Shown: positions 7,864-18,930, numbered from the stretch's first letter. The stretch is DNA of 26,058 nucleotides from an uncultured Verrucomicrobiota bacterium (GCA_946482165.1 CAMLQS010000023.1:1-26058), one strand, 5' to 3'. Notes: generated by a model from the letters alone, not told the origin. Numbers and translations: made by a program.

Positions 7864-8444
7864 AAAAATCCACCACCCTCGCCGACTCCTACATCCGGGC
7901 CGCGGACTTCGCCAGCCGCCTCGCCGGCGTGCAGCTGCCCTCCGAAATCTGGGCGGTCTTCGCCCGGTGCGACTGCCCGCGCACGCCGCCCCAAATCGCC
8001 CGCCTCGCCAAGCTCGACGAAGCCACCGTCGTCTCGGCCCTCCGCAGTCTCGTCCGTCGAAAACTCGTCCAGAAACACCGCGCCCGGAAAGACTGCATGG
8101 ACTGGCAGGACTACCTCGCCGCCAACGGCGTCGCCTCCGCCGTCGAAGCCCAAGTTGAAACGCAACCGCCCGACATCGCCCCGCGCCCGCCCCTCGCGCC
8201 GACGCCCGCTTCCGCGTCGGCCGATGTCCTCCCGCCGTCGACGCGGCTCCCCCCGGCCGCCCCCGCCGTCGTCGCGCCTTTCCAGCCCCCCGCCCCTGAC
8301 GCCGCTCCGCCCGTCTCCCCGTTCGCACAGCCCGTGGCCTTCTCGCTCGTCAACGCCGCCGCCGCGATCAGCCGCCGCATCGAGGCCCGCCAGGAACTCC
8401 GTTTCCGCGTCGAAAAAACCACCGCGCGGGCGATCGCCGCCTGA
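7860..8444 (+). CDS. Small protein with winged-helix-like N-terminus and Pro/Ala-rich linker
   Basis: A 194-aa protein starting inside the CheX-like stop codon (ATGA overlap at 7860). Residues ~27-75 (LPSEIWAVFARCDCPRTP, then a helix-turn-helix-like QIARLAKLDEATVVSALRSL and a basic RRKLVQKHR) resemble a MarR/ArsR-type winged-helix that reads a change of state. Residues ~95-160 are a Pro/Ala-rich, disordered linker, and the last ~35 residues (NAAAAISRRIEARQELRFRVE) look like one amphipathic helix. I cannot assign it to a named family. The context suggests it is the output or adaptor of the operon: a DNA-binding or protein-binding module tethered to a short docking helix. Equally it may be a scaffold with a degenerate winged helix. 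Confidence 0.75.
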   Translation: MKKSTTLADSYIRAADFASRLAGVQLPSEIWAVFARCDCPRTPPQIARLAKLDEATVVSALRSLVRRKLVQKHRARKDCMDWQDYLAANGVASAVEAQVETQPPDIAPRPPLAPTPASASADVLPPSTRLPPAAPAVVAPFQPPAPDAAPPVSPFAQPVAFSLVNAAAAISRRIEARQELRFRVEKTTARAIAA

Positions 8445-8451
8445 CGCTTCT

Positions 8452-8477
8452 CGGCCGACACACATCGGGGACGGCCG
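8452..8477. terminator. Possible stem-loop between the two convergent chemosensory operons
   Basis: CGGCCG occurs at 8452-8457 and 8472-8477 and, being self-complementary, can form a 6-bp stem around 14 bases. It sits in the only 37 nt separating the convergent operons. There is no T-run on either strand, so intrinsic termination is doubtful. Confidence 0.25.
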
Positions 8478-8481
8478 CGCG

Positions 8482-10584
<2,103 letters not shown>

Positions 10585-10589
10585 GGGGC

Positions 10590-11639
10590 TCAGGAGTTCG
10601 CCGCCGTGGCGGCCGGGGTTGGTTGAAGCAGTTGGCGGAGCGCGCGACCGATGTCCCCGAGCGGAAGGATCTGGGCGGCGGCGCCGGCCTCGGCCGCCGC
10701 CTTGGGCATGCCATAGACCGCCGAGCTGGCGCGATCCTGCGCGATGGTGGGAAAGCCGCCGTCGCGCATCCTCCTGAGCCCGCGCGCCCCGTCGCGGCCC
10801 ATGCCGGTGAGCACCACGCCCGCCGCCCGGGCGCTCCAATATCGCGCCACGCTCTCGAAAAAGGCGTCGACCGACGGGCGGTAGGGATCGTCCGCGGGCT
10901 CCCGCGTGTAGGCGAGCCGGCCCGACGGCGTGAGCACGAGGTGGTCCTCGCGCCCCGGCAGGAGCACGACGCCCGCCTCGGGGGCGTCGTCCGGCAGCGC
11001 GATGCGCACCGGCAGCGCGATCTGGCGTCCGAGCCATTCCGCCAGGCCGCTCGCGAAACTCTCGTCGAGATGTTGGATGACGACGATGGCCGCGGAGAAA
11101 CCGGGCGGAAAGGTTTTCAACACCTCCGCGAGCGCAGCGGGCCCGCCCGCCGAGGCGCCGATGGCGAACAACCATCGCGGCGTCGCCCCCCCCTTCGCCC
11201 CCGCCGCCATGGGCGAGGCGCTCCCATGCGAAAGAGCGGCGCCCGTCCCGGTGATGCGGCCGAGCACCGCGATCTTGGCCAGCAGCGCCGCGGCCCCCGC
11301 CGCGCCCTCGGGGCCGCCAAGCACAGGGGTGTTGACCGCGTCCATCGCCCCCGCGCCAAGCGCGTCGTATACGCGGCCGAAGCTCCCGTCCACCGTCGCG
11401 GTCACTACCAGGATCGGGCACGGCGAGGCGGCCATGATGCGACGCGTGGCCTCCACCCCGTCCATCACCGGCATGATCAGATCCATCAACACCAGATCGG
11501 GCCGGTCCTCGGCGCAGCGACGCACCGCCTCCGCGCCGTCACGCGCGATCCAGGCGACCTGATGCGCCGCCGAGGCGACGAGCACGCGACGGATCGCCTC
11601 GGCGGCAAGCGGCAGGTCGTTGACGATGCCTATCCTCAC
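10590..11639 (-). CDS. wspF: CheB-type receptor methylesterase (WspF-like)
   Basis: A 349-aa two-domain protein. The N-terminal receiver begins [18 protein letters not shown], with N7-D8 in place of the usual acidic pair start, a form I recall as typical of WspF, and has phospho-acceptor D53 (LVLMDLIMP). The C-terminal methylesterase has its catalytic triad: S163 (IGASAGGP), H190 (VIQHLDE) and D283 (GMGRDGA). It would remove methyl groups from the chemoreceptor encoded by the first gene of the operon when phosphorylated, providing adaptation. Start is GTG 11639, which overlaps the cheA stop by 4 nt (GTGA). The linker between the domains (residues ~110-152) is Ala/Gly-rich. Loss of wspF activity in Pseudomonas gives constitutive signalling; the same logic is expected here but is inference. 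Confidence 0.93.
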   Translation of the reverse strand: MRIGIVNDLPLAAEAIRRVLVASAAHQVAWIARDGAEAVRRCAEDRPDLVLMDLIMPVMDGVEATRRIMAASPCPILVVTATVDGSFGRVYDALGAGAMDAVNTPVLGGPEGAAGAAALLAKIAVLGRITGTGAALSHGSASPMAAGAKGGATPRWLFAIGASAGGPAALAEVLKTFPPGFSAAIVVIQHLDESFASGLAEWLGRQIALPVRIALPDDAPEAGVVLLPGREDHLVLTPSGRLAYTREPADDPYRPSVDAFFESVARYWSARAAGVVLTGMGRDGARGLRRMRDGGFPTIAQDRASSAVYGMPKAAAEAGAAAQILPLGDIGRALRQLLQPTPAATAANS

Positions 11640-13951
11640 GGCGCGTCCTCCCTCGCGTCGCCGATCAGGTCGCGCACCGCGTCGATCATCGCCGTGTCGT
11701 GAAAGCCTCCCTTTGCCAGGTAGTAATCCGCGCCCGCGTCGAGGCCGCGCCGACGGTCCTCCTCCCGATCCTTGTAGGAAACGATCATCACGGGCACGCC
11801 GCGCAGCCGGGCGTCGTGCTTGATGAGCTTGGTCAGCTCGATGCCGTCCAGGCGCGGCATGTCGACGTCGGTGACGACGAGATCAAACGCGCCCGCGCGC
11901 GCGGCGTTCCACCCATCCATGCCGTCCACCGCGCATTCAACCGCGTAGCCGCGCGACTCGAGGAGCTTGCGCTCCAACTCGCGCACCGTGAGCGAATCGT
12001 CCACCACCAGCACGCGTTTGCGCGCCGCGGCCGCGGCGGCGGCGGACGCCTGCACGGAGCCGAGCCGGCCGCCGCTCGCGGTGGTTTTTTCGATCGATCT
12101 CACGAGATCCTCCACGTCCAGGATAAGCACGGGGGCGCCGTTTTCCATCAGCGCTCCGGCGGCGATGTCCTTCACCTTGCCCAGCCGGGGGTCTAGCGGC
12201 TGCACCACAAACTCGTGCTCGCCCAGAAACCGATCCACCGCGAGGCCGTAGCGATGCTCGCCTTCGCCGACCACCACGACGGGCAGGTCGCCGGGATCGC
12301 GCCGCGTCGCCGGGCGGGCCAGCACCTCGTGCGCGGACACCAGCCCCACGCTCCGCCCGTCCACCGCGAAATGCTGCCGCCCTTCGGTCACCGCCACCTC
12401 CTTCTCCGGCAAACGCAGCGTGCGCTCGATCAGGCCGAGCGGAAACGCATACGGTTCGCCCGCCACCTCGACCAGCAACGCGCGCACCACGGACAGCGTG
12501 AGCGGCAGCTGCAGGGTGAAACGCATGCCGCGCCCGGGCGTCGAGACGATCCGGATCGCGCCCCGCACCGCCTTGACCATGCTCTGCACGACGTCCAGCC
12601 CGACGCCGCGCCCGGAGATATCGGTGACGGTCTCCTTCATCGAAAAGGCGGGGAGGAACAAAAACTCCAGCAGCTCCGCCTCGCTCAGGCGCGGGGCGAG
12701 GTCGGGAACGACGAGCTTTTTCCTCACCACGGCGGCGCGCAGTTGATCGAGGTCCACGCCGCGGCCGTCGTCGCTCACCGCGATGACCAGCTTGCCCGCG
12801 CTGTGCCGGGCCTCGAGCTTGACCACGCCGACGGCGGGCTTGCCGGCGGCGATCCGGCCCTCAGGGGACTCGAGACCGTGATCGAGTGCGTTGCGCAGAA
12901 GATGGCCCAGCGGGGCCTCGAGCTTGTCGAGGATGTCGCGATCCACCTGGGTGTTCTCGCCCACGACCTCGAAACGCGCCTCCTTGCCGAGCTGGCGCGC
13001 CAGGTCGCGCACCATGCGCGGAAAACCACCGATGCCGTCCGCGAAGGGCCGCATCCGCACCGCGAGCACCTCGCCGTAGAGGCGGTGCGCGAGGTGGGTC
13101 GAGCGGCGGTCATGGGTGTCGAGCGCCTCGAGCCGCTCCGCCAGCAGGTCTCGCGCGGAGCCCAGCCGCCGCCGCGCCTCGGCAAGCGTCACGCCCAGCT
13201 GCTCCGGCGTCGCGCCCGCGTCGAGCTCGGCGCGGAGCTGGTCAAGCACGGTGGCGACACCCCCGTGCAGCCGCTTCATGCGCCCGAGCGAAGCCCCGAA
13301 GGGGCGCAGCCAGCGGGACTCCACCAACGACTCCGAGGCGAGCCCGAGCAGGTGGTTCAGGTTTTCGGCCGTGACGCGGAGGTAGCGCGCATCGGCGGCG
13401 GCGGCCGCCGCCGAGGACGTCTGCGGGAAGGGCGCCGCTTCGACAAGCGGCGGCTGGGGAGGAGGCGGAGACGCGGGCGTTGCGGCGACACAGGCCGCGA
13501 CGGCGCTCGAAACGCCCGGGGCGGCAGGTTCGTCGGGCGCGGCCGGGCCGTCGACGTCCGCCTTCAGGCCGGCCAAAAACTCATCGATCTCGCCGAGACG
13601 GCTCGTGCTCCACGTCTCCATATCGGCCTCGGGCGTGGCGGCGATGCGGGCAAGGAGGTCGACGCCCACGAGCAGCCGGTCCACGTGCGCCCGGGCGAGG
13701 CGCAGCTCGCCGCTCTGCGCGGCCACGAAAGCGTCCTCCATCACGTGGGCCACCCGCACGGCCACGTCCAGGCCGACGATGCGCGCGGCGCCCTTGAGCG
13801 AGTGCGCGGCGCGCATCATCGCCTCAAGCTGCGCGGTATCGCCCGCGTCGGTCTCCAGCGCGAGCAAACCGGCGGTGAGCGCGGCGAGCTGCCCCTCCGC
13901 CTCCATGCGGAAGAGCTCGATCATCGAAAAATCGGCGTAGTCGTCGCTCAC
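11636..13951 (-). CDS. wspE: CheA-type hybrid histidine kinase with C-terminal receiver (WspE-like)
   Basis: A 771-aa cytoplasmic kinase. HPt domain with H50 (MMRAAHSLKGAARIVG); low-complexity Pro/Ala linker ~132-187; dimerisation region ~188-320; HATPase ~340-480 with N354 (LLRNALDHG), D394-D395-G396-R397-G398 and GRGVGLDVV at 447-455; CheW-like domain ~484-620 for docking to receptor and adaptor; receiver ~645-765 with D651/D652, phospho-acceptor D695 (LVVTDVDMP) and K747. This HPt-kinase-CheW-REC order is that of WspE. It should phosphorylate its own receiver, CheB and REC1 of the terminal kinase. Start is GTG 13951: it overlaps the upstream cheW stop (GTGA), and GAGG lies 6 nt ahead; the longer frame to 14020 merely shadows the cheW end. 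Its stop in turn overlaps cheB. Confidence 0.94.
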   Translation of the reverse strand: MSDDYADFSMIELFRMEAEGQLAALTAGLLALETDAGDTAQLEAMMRAAHSLKGAARIVGLDVAVRVAHVMEDAFVAAQSGELRLARAHVDRLLVGVDLLARIAATPEADMETWSTSRLGEIDEFLAGLKADVDGPAAPDEPAAPGVSSAVAACVAATPASPPPPQPPLVEAAPFPQTSSAAAAAADARYLRVTAENLNHLLGLASESLVESRWLRPFGASLGRMKRLHGGVATVLDQLRAELDAGATPEQLGVTLAEARRRLGSARDLLAERLEALDTHDRRSTHLAHRLYGEVLAVRMRPFADGIGGFPRMVRDLARQLGKEARFEVVGENTQVDRDILDKLEAPLGHLLRNALDHGLESPEGRIAAGKPAVGVVKLEARHSAGKLVIAVSDDGRGVDLDQLRAAVVRKKLVVPDLAPRLSEAELLEFLFLPAFSMKETVTDISGRGVGLDVVQSMVKAVRGAIRIVSTPGRGMRFTLQLPLTLSVVRALLVEVAGEPYAFPLGLIERTLRLPEKEVAVTEGRQHFAVDGRSVGLVSAHEVLARPATRRDPGDLPVVVVGEGEHRYGLAVDRFLGEHEFVVQPLDPRLGKVKDIAAGALMENGAPVLILDVEDLVRSIEKTTASGGRLGSVQASAAAAAAARKRVLVVDDSLTVRELERKLLESRGYAVECAVDGMDGWNAARAGAFDLVVTDVDMPRLDGIELTKLIKHDARLRGVPVMIVSYKDREEDRRRGLDAGADYYLAKGGFHDTAMIDAVRDLIGDAREDAP

Positions 13952-14622
13952 GCGAGGCCTCGGTTCAGGGTGTGAAAGAGCAATCCCTCGTCCAACAGGC
14001 CCGCCGGGCGGCCCCGCCATTGCAACAAACCCCGCGTATGCGAGGCCTGCGCATGGGCGAGGGTCGCGGGCACGGGCGCGAGCGCCTGGTCGTCGTGACG
14101 AAGGATGCCCGCGATCTCGTCGGCGGCGAACACGAAGCGATCCGCCCCGCGCCCGACCACGGCGAGGCGGGCGGTTGCCGGAACCGGGCCGCCCGGCGCG
14201 GCAAGGCCAAGCGCCACGGGCAGCGAGACGCAGACGAGCAACTCGCCGCGGATGTTGACCAAGCCCGCCACCAACGCGTCACGACGGTGGGGCAGCGAAT
14301 GCACAGGGCGCGGGGGCGCGATCTCCTGAAACACGCCCGTCGGCAACGCGAGCCACTCGCCCGCGACGCGGAACACCATCGCCGACCGCGCGGCGGCGCG
14401 GGTCTCGGTTTTCGCCTGCGAGTAGTGTCGCGCCCCGGCGGCGAGGTATTCCGCGGACACGTCGGCGTCCAGGAGCCGGGCCGCGCCGGCGGCGTAGACC
14501 GGGCAGTTGCGGCAATGGCCATGGCCCGGAAGTTCGGGACAGGAACGATCGCCCCAGATGCCGACGCGCTTCCAGCAGGCGCCAAGAGAGGACGCGGGCG
14601 CGGCGATCATGTCGGCATTCAT
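13948..14622 (-). CDS. wspD: CheW-type adaptor with N-terminal Cys motif (WspD-like)
   Basis: A 224-aa coupling protein. An N-terminal extension carries four cysteines, C16, C28, C37 and C40 (CWKRVGIWGDRSCPEL, then HCRNCPVY), followed by a helical stretch and a CheW domain from ~80 to the end (MVFRVAGEWLALP, LVNIRGELLVCVSLP). The same Cys pattern is, as I recall, found in WspD of Pseudomonas and sets it apart from ordinary CheW. Its meaning (metal site, disulphide or structural) is not established. As second adaptor of the operon it should link the receptor to the CheA. Start ATG 14622 overlaps the cheR stop by 4 nt (ATGA), and its own stop overlaps the cheA start. Confidence 0.93.
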   Translation of the reverse strand: MNADMIAAPASSLGACWKRVGIWGDRSCPELPGHGHCRNCPVYAAGAARLLDADVSAEYLAAGARHYSQAKTETRAAARSAMVFRVAGEWLALPTGVFQEIAPPRPVHSLPHRRDALVAGLVNIRGELLVCVSLPVALGLAAPGGPVPATARLAVVGRGADRFVFAADEIAGILRHDDQALAPVPATLAHAQASHTRGLLQWRGRPAGLLDEGLLFHTLNRGLA

Positions 14623-15890
14623 CGGACGGCCTCCGGATCCTCACGTGACGACGACACGCTCTCCGCCCGGAGCAGCCGGGCGCGCAAGGCCTCCGCCTGC
14701 CGCGCTTCGCCCCGCCCTTCCGCGTGCAACGCGAGCTGCGCGAGCGCCGCCCGGTGCTGCGGATCGAGGTAGAGCGTCTTGCGGTAAAAAGCCTCCGCGC
14801 GCACGGCGTCCCCGCCGGCGTCCGCCACCACGCCGAGCAGGTAAAGGAGTCCGGGCGTGGCGGCTCCGCCCGCGAGCAACGCGGCCCCCCGCTCGGACGC
14901 CTCGCGAAGTTTTCCGGCGTCGGCCAGCGCCTGGATGCTCGCGACGGTGTCGGGCGGAGGCGGAGCGGGCGACACGAGAAGTTTTTGCACCACTGGGGCG
15001 GGCAAGGCGCGGGCGGCCGGCAAACGCACGGGCGCCGGAGCCGGCCGCGCGGGCGGCGGGACGACGGGGGCCGGGCGCGGGCGGGGCGGCTCGCGCCGGA
15101 GCAGGAAACCATTGGCGATTTTCAAGGCGCCGTAGCCGTGCTCGAAGAGGAGAACCGGCTCGGCCGGACCGACGGCGAAGAGACCTTCCGGCGCGAGCAG
15201 CGCGCCAAGGGTGGCGACGACGCGATCCTGCACCGGCCGGTCGAAATAAATGAGCAGGTTGCGACAAAAGATCGCATCGTAGAAACCGCGTCCGAAAACG
15301 AAATCGGGAGCCAGCAGGTTGGCCACCGCAAAGGCCACGGGAGCACGCACCCGTTCGTTCACGCGCCACGCCTCCTCTCCGACCGCCTCGAAAAACGGAT
15401 CGCGAAACGACAGGTCCTCGCCGCGGAACGAGTTCTTGCGATAAATCCCCTCGCGGGCGCGGGCGATGTTTTGCTCGCCGATGTCGAGCGCCTCCACGAG
15501 CAGCCGATCAGCCGGCCAGCCGGCCAAGGCGAAGGCCATCGCAAGCGAATAAGACTCCTCGCCGGTCGCGCACGGCACGCAGAGCACGCGAAACACCGAG
15601 CCGGGATGCGCCGGCCCCCAGGTTTCGACCGCATGACGCGCGACGGCGTCCAGCGCCACGCGATCGCGAAAAAACCAGGTCTCGGCGACGACCACGCGGT
15701 CGATCAGCCGCTGACGCTCCGCCGCCGACGCCACGAGGCGGTCGAGATAGGCGGGCTCGCCGCCGCAGCCGAGCTCGCCGATCCGCGCCGCGACGGCGCG
15801 CGCGACCACGCCGGGCCCGAGCGATCCGGCGTCGAGGCCGGCGTAGTCCCGGAGCCAGGCTTCGACGAGTGAGCCGGGAGCGGTGCTCAT
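14619..15890 (-). CDS. wspC: CheR-type methyltransferase with C-terminal TPR region (WspC-like)
   Basis: A 423-aa protein. Residues ~1-265 are a CheR methyltransferase that adds methyl groups from S-adenosylmethionine to receptor glutamates: ETWFFRD at 70-76, SAM-binding VLCVPCATGEESYSLAM at 102-118, ALDIGEQNIARAR at 134-146 and FCRNLLIYF at 208-216. A Pro-rich linker (~266-318) follows, then a C-terminal helical part with TPR-like repeats (~319-405, including a FYRKTLYLDPQHRAALAQLAL unit). CheR fused to TPR is the WspC architecture. Start ATG 15890 overlaps the upstream cheW stop (ATGA), with GGAG 8 nt ahead. It should oppose the CheB of the same operon. Confidence 0.94.
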   Translation of the reverse strand: MSTAPGSLVEAWLRDYAGLDAGSLGPGVVARAVAARIGELGCGGEPAYLDRLVASAAERQRLIDRVVVAETWFFRDRVALDAVARHAVETWGPAHPGSVFRVLCVPCATGEESYSLAMAFALAGWPADRLLVEALDIGEQNIARAREGIYRKNSFRGEDLSFRDPFFEAVGEEAWRVNERVRAPVAFAVANLLAPDFVFGRGFYDAIFCRNLLIYFDRPVQDRVVATLGALLAPEGLFAVGPAEPVLLFEHGYGALKIANGFLLRREPPRPRPAPVVPPPARPAPAPVRLPAARALPAPVVQKLLVSPAPPPPDTVASIQALADAGKLREASERGAALLAGGAATPGLLYLLGVVADAGGDAVRAEAFYRKTLYLDPQHRAALAQLALHAEGRGEARQAEALRARLLRAESVSSSREDPEAVR

Positions 15891-16354
15891 GAGGAGGTCT
15901 CCGAAGCTTGGGGGAAGAGCACGGCGCGCAGCTCCGCGTCCAGGAGCCCGCCGATCTCGACCCGTTGGATTAGACCGCTCGGATCGTGGATGACGGGGCC
16001 GAGGTAGCGCGCGCCGTCGTTGGCCACGCCGACGGGCTGGAAATCCGCCGGATCCCGCCGGATCGTCTCGGTGGTGCGCTCGGCCAGCAGCCCGAGCAGA
16101 CGATGATCGCCGGCCGGAGACGGATAGCGGACGATCAGCAGCCGCGTGCTCACGCGCGCCGCCGCCGGCGTGCCGAGGGCCATCGCCGCGAGATCCACGA
16201 CCGGCACGGCCGTCCCGCGATAATCAAGCAGCCCGGCCACCCCGCGCGCCGCCCCGGGGAGCGCCTTGAGCGCCACCAGCGGGAGCACCTCGACGATCTG
16301 GCCCGCGTCCAACGCGTAGCGATCACCACCGAGCTGAAAGAGCAGAAACAACAC
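15887..16354 (-). CDS. wspB: CheW-type adaptor (WspB-like)
   Basis: A 155-aa single-domain CheW: LFLLFQLGGDRYALDAGQIVEVLPL at the N-terminus (in two parts, residues 2-26), GVAGLLDYRGTAVPVVDL near 38-55, and a final GLLDAE segment. It couples the receptor to CheA. Start taken as GTG 16354, 11 nt after the MCP stop; no obvious ribosome binding site. The stop overlaps the cheR start by 4 nt. Two different CheW adaptors in one operon (this and the Cys-extended one) is the Wsp arrangement. Confidence 0.92.
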   Translation of the reverse strand: MLFLLFQLGGDRYALDAGQIVEVLPLVALKALPGAARGVAGLLDYRGTAVPVVDLAAMALGTPAAARVSTRLLIVRYPSPAGDHRLLGLLAERTTETIRRDPADFQPVGVANDGARYLGPVIHDPSGLIQRVEIGGLLDAELRAVLFPQASETSS

Positions 16355-16365
16355 GGCGGGGGAGG

Positions 16366-18597
16366 TCAGCCGAGTTTGAACTTTTCGACGCTGTTTTTGA
16401 GGCCGAGCGAGGCGCCGTTGAGCTGGTCTATGGCCTCGGTGGACTGGCGGAGGGACTCGGCCGTCTGCCGCGCGGCCTCGCCGAGCTGCGCGAGGGCGTC
16501 GCTGATCTGCTGAGCCCCGGTCGACTGCGCCTGCATGCCCTCGTTCACCACCTCGAAGCGCGGCGTCAGCGCCTGCACCTGCTGGATGATCTGGCCCAGC
16601 TGCGCGCCGACTTGGTGGACCTCCGCCACGCCCCGGCGCACTTCCTCGGAAAACTTGTCCATGCCCATCACTCCGGCCGAGACCGCCGACAGCATCTCCT
16701 TCACCATTTGCTCGATGTCGAACGTCGCCACCGCCGTCTGGTCCGCCAGCCGCCGGATCTCCGTCGCCACCACCGCGAAGCCCCTCCCGTATTCCCCCGC
16801 CTTCTCCGCCTCGATCGCCGCGTTCAGCGACAGCAGGTTCGTCTGGTCCGCCACCTTCGTGATCGTCGTCACCACCTGGTTGATGTTCCCCGCCTTCTCA
16901 TTCAGCACCGCCAGCTTGGCGTTGATCGACGCCCCGGCCGACATGATCTGCTGCATCGTCTCCTCCATCTTCACCAGGCCGGTCTGCCCGTTGCCCGCCA
17001 GCGTCGCCGTCTGCTCCGCCACGCCCGTCACCTCGTTCACCGTCTTCACCAGCTCCCGCGAAGTCGCAGTGATCTCCTTCGCCGTCGCGCCGATCTCCGT
17101 CGTCGTCGCCGCGATCTCGTTCGCCGTCGCCTGCTGCTCCTTCGCCGTCGCCGCGATCTCGTTCACCGACGTGTTCACCTGAATCCCCGACCTCTGCACC
17201 TGCCCGATCAGCGCGGACAACTTCGCCACCATCGCCGCTAGGGCGTTGCCCATCGCATCCTTCTCCGACTGCGGCTGGATGGCCACGTTTAGATTGCCTG
17301 CGGCGATTTGTTCGGCGTGTCCGGCCATGGCATGCAGCGAACGGATCATCCGGGCGAAGGCGTTGCCCATGGCGTCCCGATCAGACTGGGGCTTCACCAC
17401 GACATCCACATCGCCGGCCGCGAGCTGGTTGGCGACGGCCGCCATTTCCCGAAGCGAGCCGCCCATGCGATCAAAGGCCCCCGCCAGGGCGCCCAGTTCG
17501 TCGCGACGCGGCTCGAAGGCGGTATCGGCGGCGAGATCGCCGGCGGCGATGCGGTTGGCCACCGCGACGACGCGGCCGAGCGGACGCGTGATGTCGCGCA
17601 TGATGTAGAGGCCGAGCGCGGAGACGAGGACGAGACCGAGCGCCGAGAGCGCGAGCGTGACATGGACGCCTCGCAGCAGCCGGGCGATGCGAAGATCGAG
17701 CAGCACGCTCAACTCGGCGGCGGCCCGTTGGTTGGTTTGATAAAAGACGTCGATGTGCTTGGTCATCTCGGCGAAATAGGCGGCCCCGTCGAGGGTGGTT
17801 CCCCGCTCTTGGACGGTGCGCCGATTCAAGGCCAGTCCCGCCCGCATGGCGTCTTGATTGGCGGCGCGTTGCGCGCCGAGGCGCGCCCCCAGCGCGGGAT
17901 TGCGCTCGATAGCCTTGCCCAAGGCGGCGTCGGCCTGGGTGGAGACATATTCGATCAAGGTCGTCAGCTCGCTCAAACGGGCCAGCTGTTCCGGCGTGGC
18001 CTTGCCGGCGGCCGCGATGCCGGCGCCCAGACCACGTCCCTCGGCGAGAAATTCGGCAAGCACCGGCGCCTTGAAAATCGTCAGATCCACCAGGTAGTAG
18101 CTGTCGAGGTCGGGATCCAGCGAGAGGTTGGAATGGTCGCCGACGAGCGAGACGAACGCCATCGTATCGGCGATAACGCGATTATGGCGGGCAAAGCTAT
18201 CCGCCGCGCTCAAGCCCGCGTTCTCCGAAAGCAAGTCGTCCGTCGCCTTGCGCAAGTCGCGCCAAGACGGAGCGGTCTTCAAATCGACGCCCAGCCGGCG
18301 ATCCACCGCATCCACCACCTGCAGCGCCTCGCCCACATCCATGGACTTCGCGGCGACGCGCTCCTTGAACGAAGCATCTCCGCTGAGCCAAGCTTTGGCT
18401 AGGCCGCGGTGAAGCTGGAGTTCCTGAACGAGCTTCAGAAGCGGCCCGTAGTATTCGACTCCCTTCGCTTCCTGACGGGCAAACTCAACGCCCAAGGTAT
18501 TGACGGAGGAGACCAGACGCCATGTCACCACGCCAAACGGGAGCATGAACACGAGCCCCATGAGCAAGAGCTTCTGCCAAACCTTGAGGTTTTTCAT
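16366..18597 (-). CDS. wspA: Methyl-accepting chemotaxis protein, WspA-like, with three HAMP-like units
   Basis: A 743-aa membrane receptor. Membrane segments ~8-30 and ~311-333 enclose a ~280-residue periplasmic, all-helical sensor region; its start ([18 protein letters not shown], 57-74) resembles NIT-type nitrate/nitrite sensing or four-helix-bundle domains. Three consecutive HAMP-like units follow: ~334-384, ~385-424 and ~425-464, each with an (A/I)AAG(D/N)-x-x core and the second and third with KDAMGNA or RDAMGNA. The signalling domain has its hairpin tip near [23 protein letters not shown] (598-620). First gene of the operon. Start chosen as ATG 18597 (MKNLKVWQK, a typical MCP N-terminus); an in-frame ATG at 18633 would add 12 residues. 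No Shine-Dalgarno sequence is near either. The signal is unknown; Pseudomonas WspA responds to surface contact or envelope stress. Confidence 0.93.
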   Translation of the reverse strand: MKNLKVWQKLLLMGLVFMLPFGVVTWRLVSSVNTLGVEFARQEAKGVEYYGPLLKLVQELQLHRGLAKAWLSGDASFKERVAAKSMDVGEALQVVDAVDRRLGVDLKTAPSWRDLRKATDDLLSENAGLSAADSFARHNRVIADTMAFVSLVGDHSNLSLDPDLDSYYLVDLTIFKAPVLAEFLAEGRGLGAGIAAAGKATPEQLARLSELTTLIEYVSTQADAALGKAIERNPALGARLGAQRAANQDAMRAGLALNRRTVQERGTTLDGAAYFAEMTKHIDVFYQTNQRAAAELSVLLDLRIARLLRGVHVTLALSALGLVLVSALGLYIMRDITRPLGRVVAVANRIAAGDLAADTAFEPRRDELGALAGAFDRMGGSLREMAAVANQLAAGDVDVVVKPQSDRDAMGNAFARMIRSLHAMAGHAEQIAAGNLNVAIQPQSEKDAMGNALAAMVAKLSALIGQVQRSGIQVNTSVNEIAATAKEQQATANEIAATTTEIGATAKEITATSRELVKTVNEVTGVAEQTATLAGNGQTGLVKMEETMQQIMSAGASINAKLAVLNEKAGNINQVVTTITKVADQTNLLSLNAAIEAEKAGEYGRGFAVVATEIRRLADQTAVATFDIEQMVKEMLSAVSAGVMGMDKFSEEVRRGVAEVHQVGAQLGQIIQQVQALTPRFEVVNEGMQAQSTGAQQISDALAQLGEAARQTAESLRQSTEAIDQLNGASLGLKNSVEKFKLG

Positions 18598-18607
18598 AGG
18601 AAGACTG

Positions 18608-18621
18608 CCGGCGCATGCCGG
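18608..18621 (-). promoter_or_regulatory. Short hairpin just upstream of the MCP start
   Basis: CCGGC-GCAT-GCCGG forms a perfect 5-bp stem around 4 bases, ending 11 nt from the ATG at 18597, where a ribosome binding site would be expected. It may limit initiation; short GC stems are common by chance in such DNA. Confidence 0.25.
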
Positions 18622-18718
18622 GCTTTGCCGCATCGCGGCGGTTAACAGGCTGGGATAAGGGGCGACCGACAGACTGAAGCATCAGGATCCTCCCCGCCAA
18701 AAGACATCAGTCAACAAC

Positions 18719-18747
18719 AGAATACATAGACAACCAACAGCTTGCAA
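18719..18747 (-). promoter_or_regulatory. Candidate sigma70-type promoter for the Wsp-like operon
   Basis: On the minus strand TTGCAA (18747-18742) and TATTCT (18724-18719) are separated by 17 nt and each match the consensus hexamers at 4 of 6 positions. They lie in the AT-rich part of the leader, about 120 nt upstream of the MCP start. Found by eye only. Confidence 0.35.
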
Positions 18748-18930
18748 CATAACTTAAGCCGACTCCGACACGACCCACCCGGCGGAGGAAGCGGAAACGG
18801 GACATCGGTGAGCGACCGAAAATCAGGGAAAATCGCATAACCCTTTTCAAAGGTCGCCGCCGACCCGCTCCTCACGGGACAATGCATAAAATCAGGCTCC
18901 CATCGAATCTAATGACCTGGGATATAAGCC

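Larger units (their letters stand above)
18598..18930. other. Intergenic region upstream of the Wsp-like operon
   Basis: 333 bases between the hybrid kinase stop and the MCP start. It contains a promoter-like pair, a stem just before the MCP start, AT-richer sequence at 18710-18760, and stems GGTCG/CGACC at 18852-18865 with a neighbouring CCCG/CGGG. None of the stems has a T-run on the minus strand, so no clear terminator for the upstream kinase is seen. No convincing gene; one short frame (18682 to 18485) is discussed among the findings. Confidence 0.5.

Noticed and set aside
10585..11421. N-terminal extension of the output kinase by 279 residues
   Set aside because: It only shadows cheB; the receiver begins cleanly after ATG 10584.
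12215..13975. Plus-strand frame (586 codons) opposite the CheA gene
   Set aside because: Low-complexity His/Arg-rich translation; the minus-strand CheA has all catalytic motifs.
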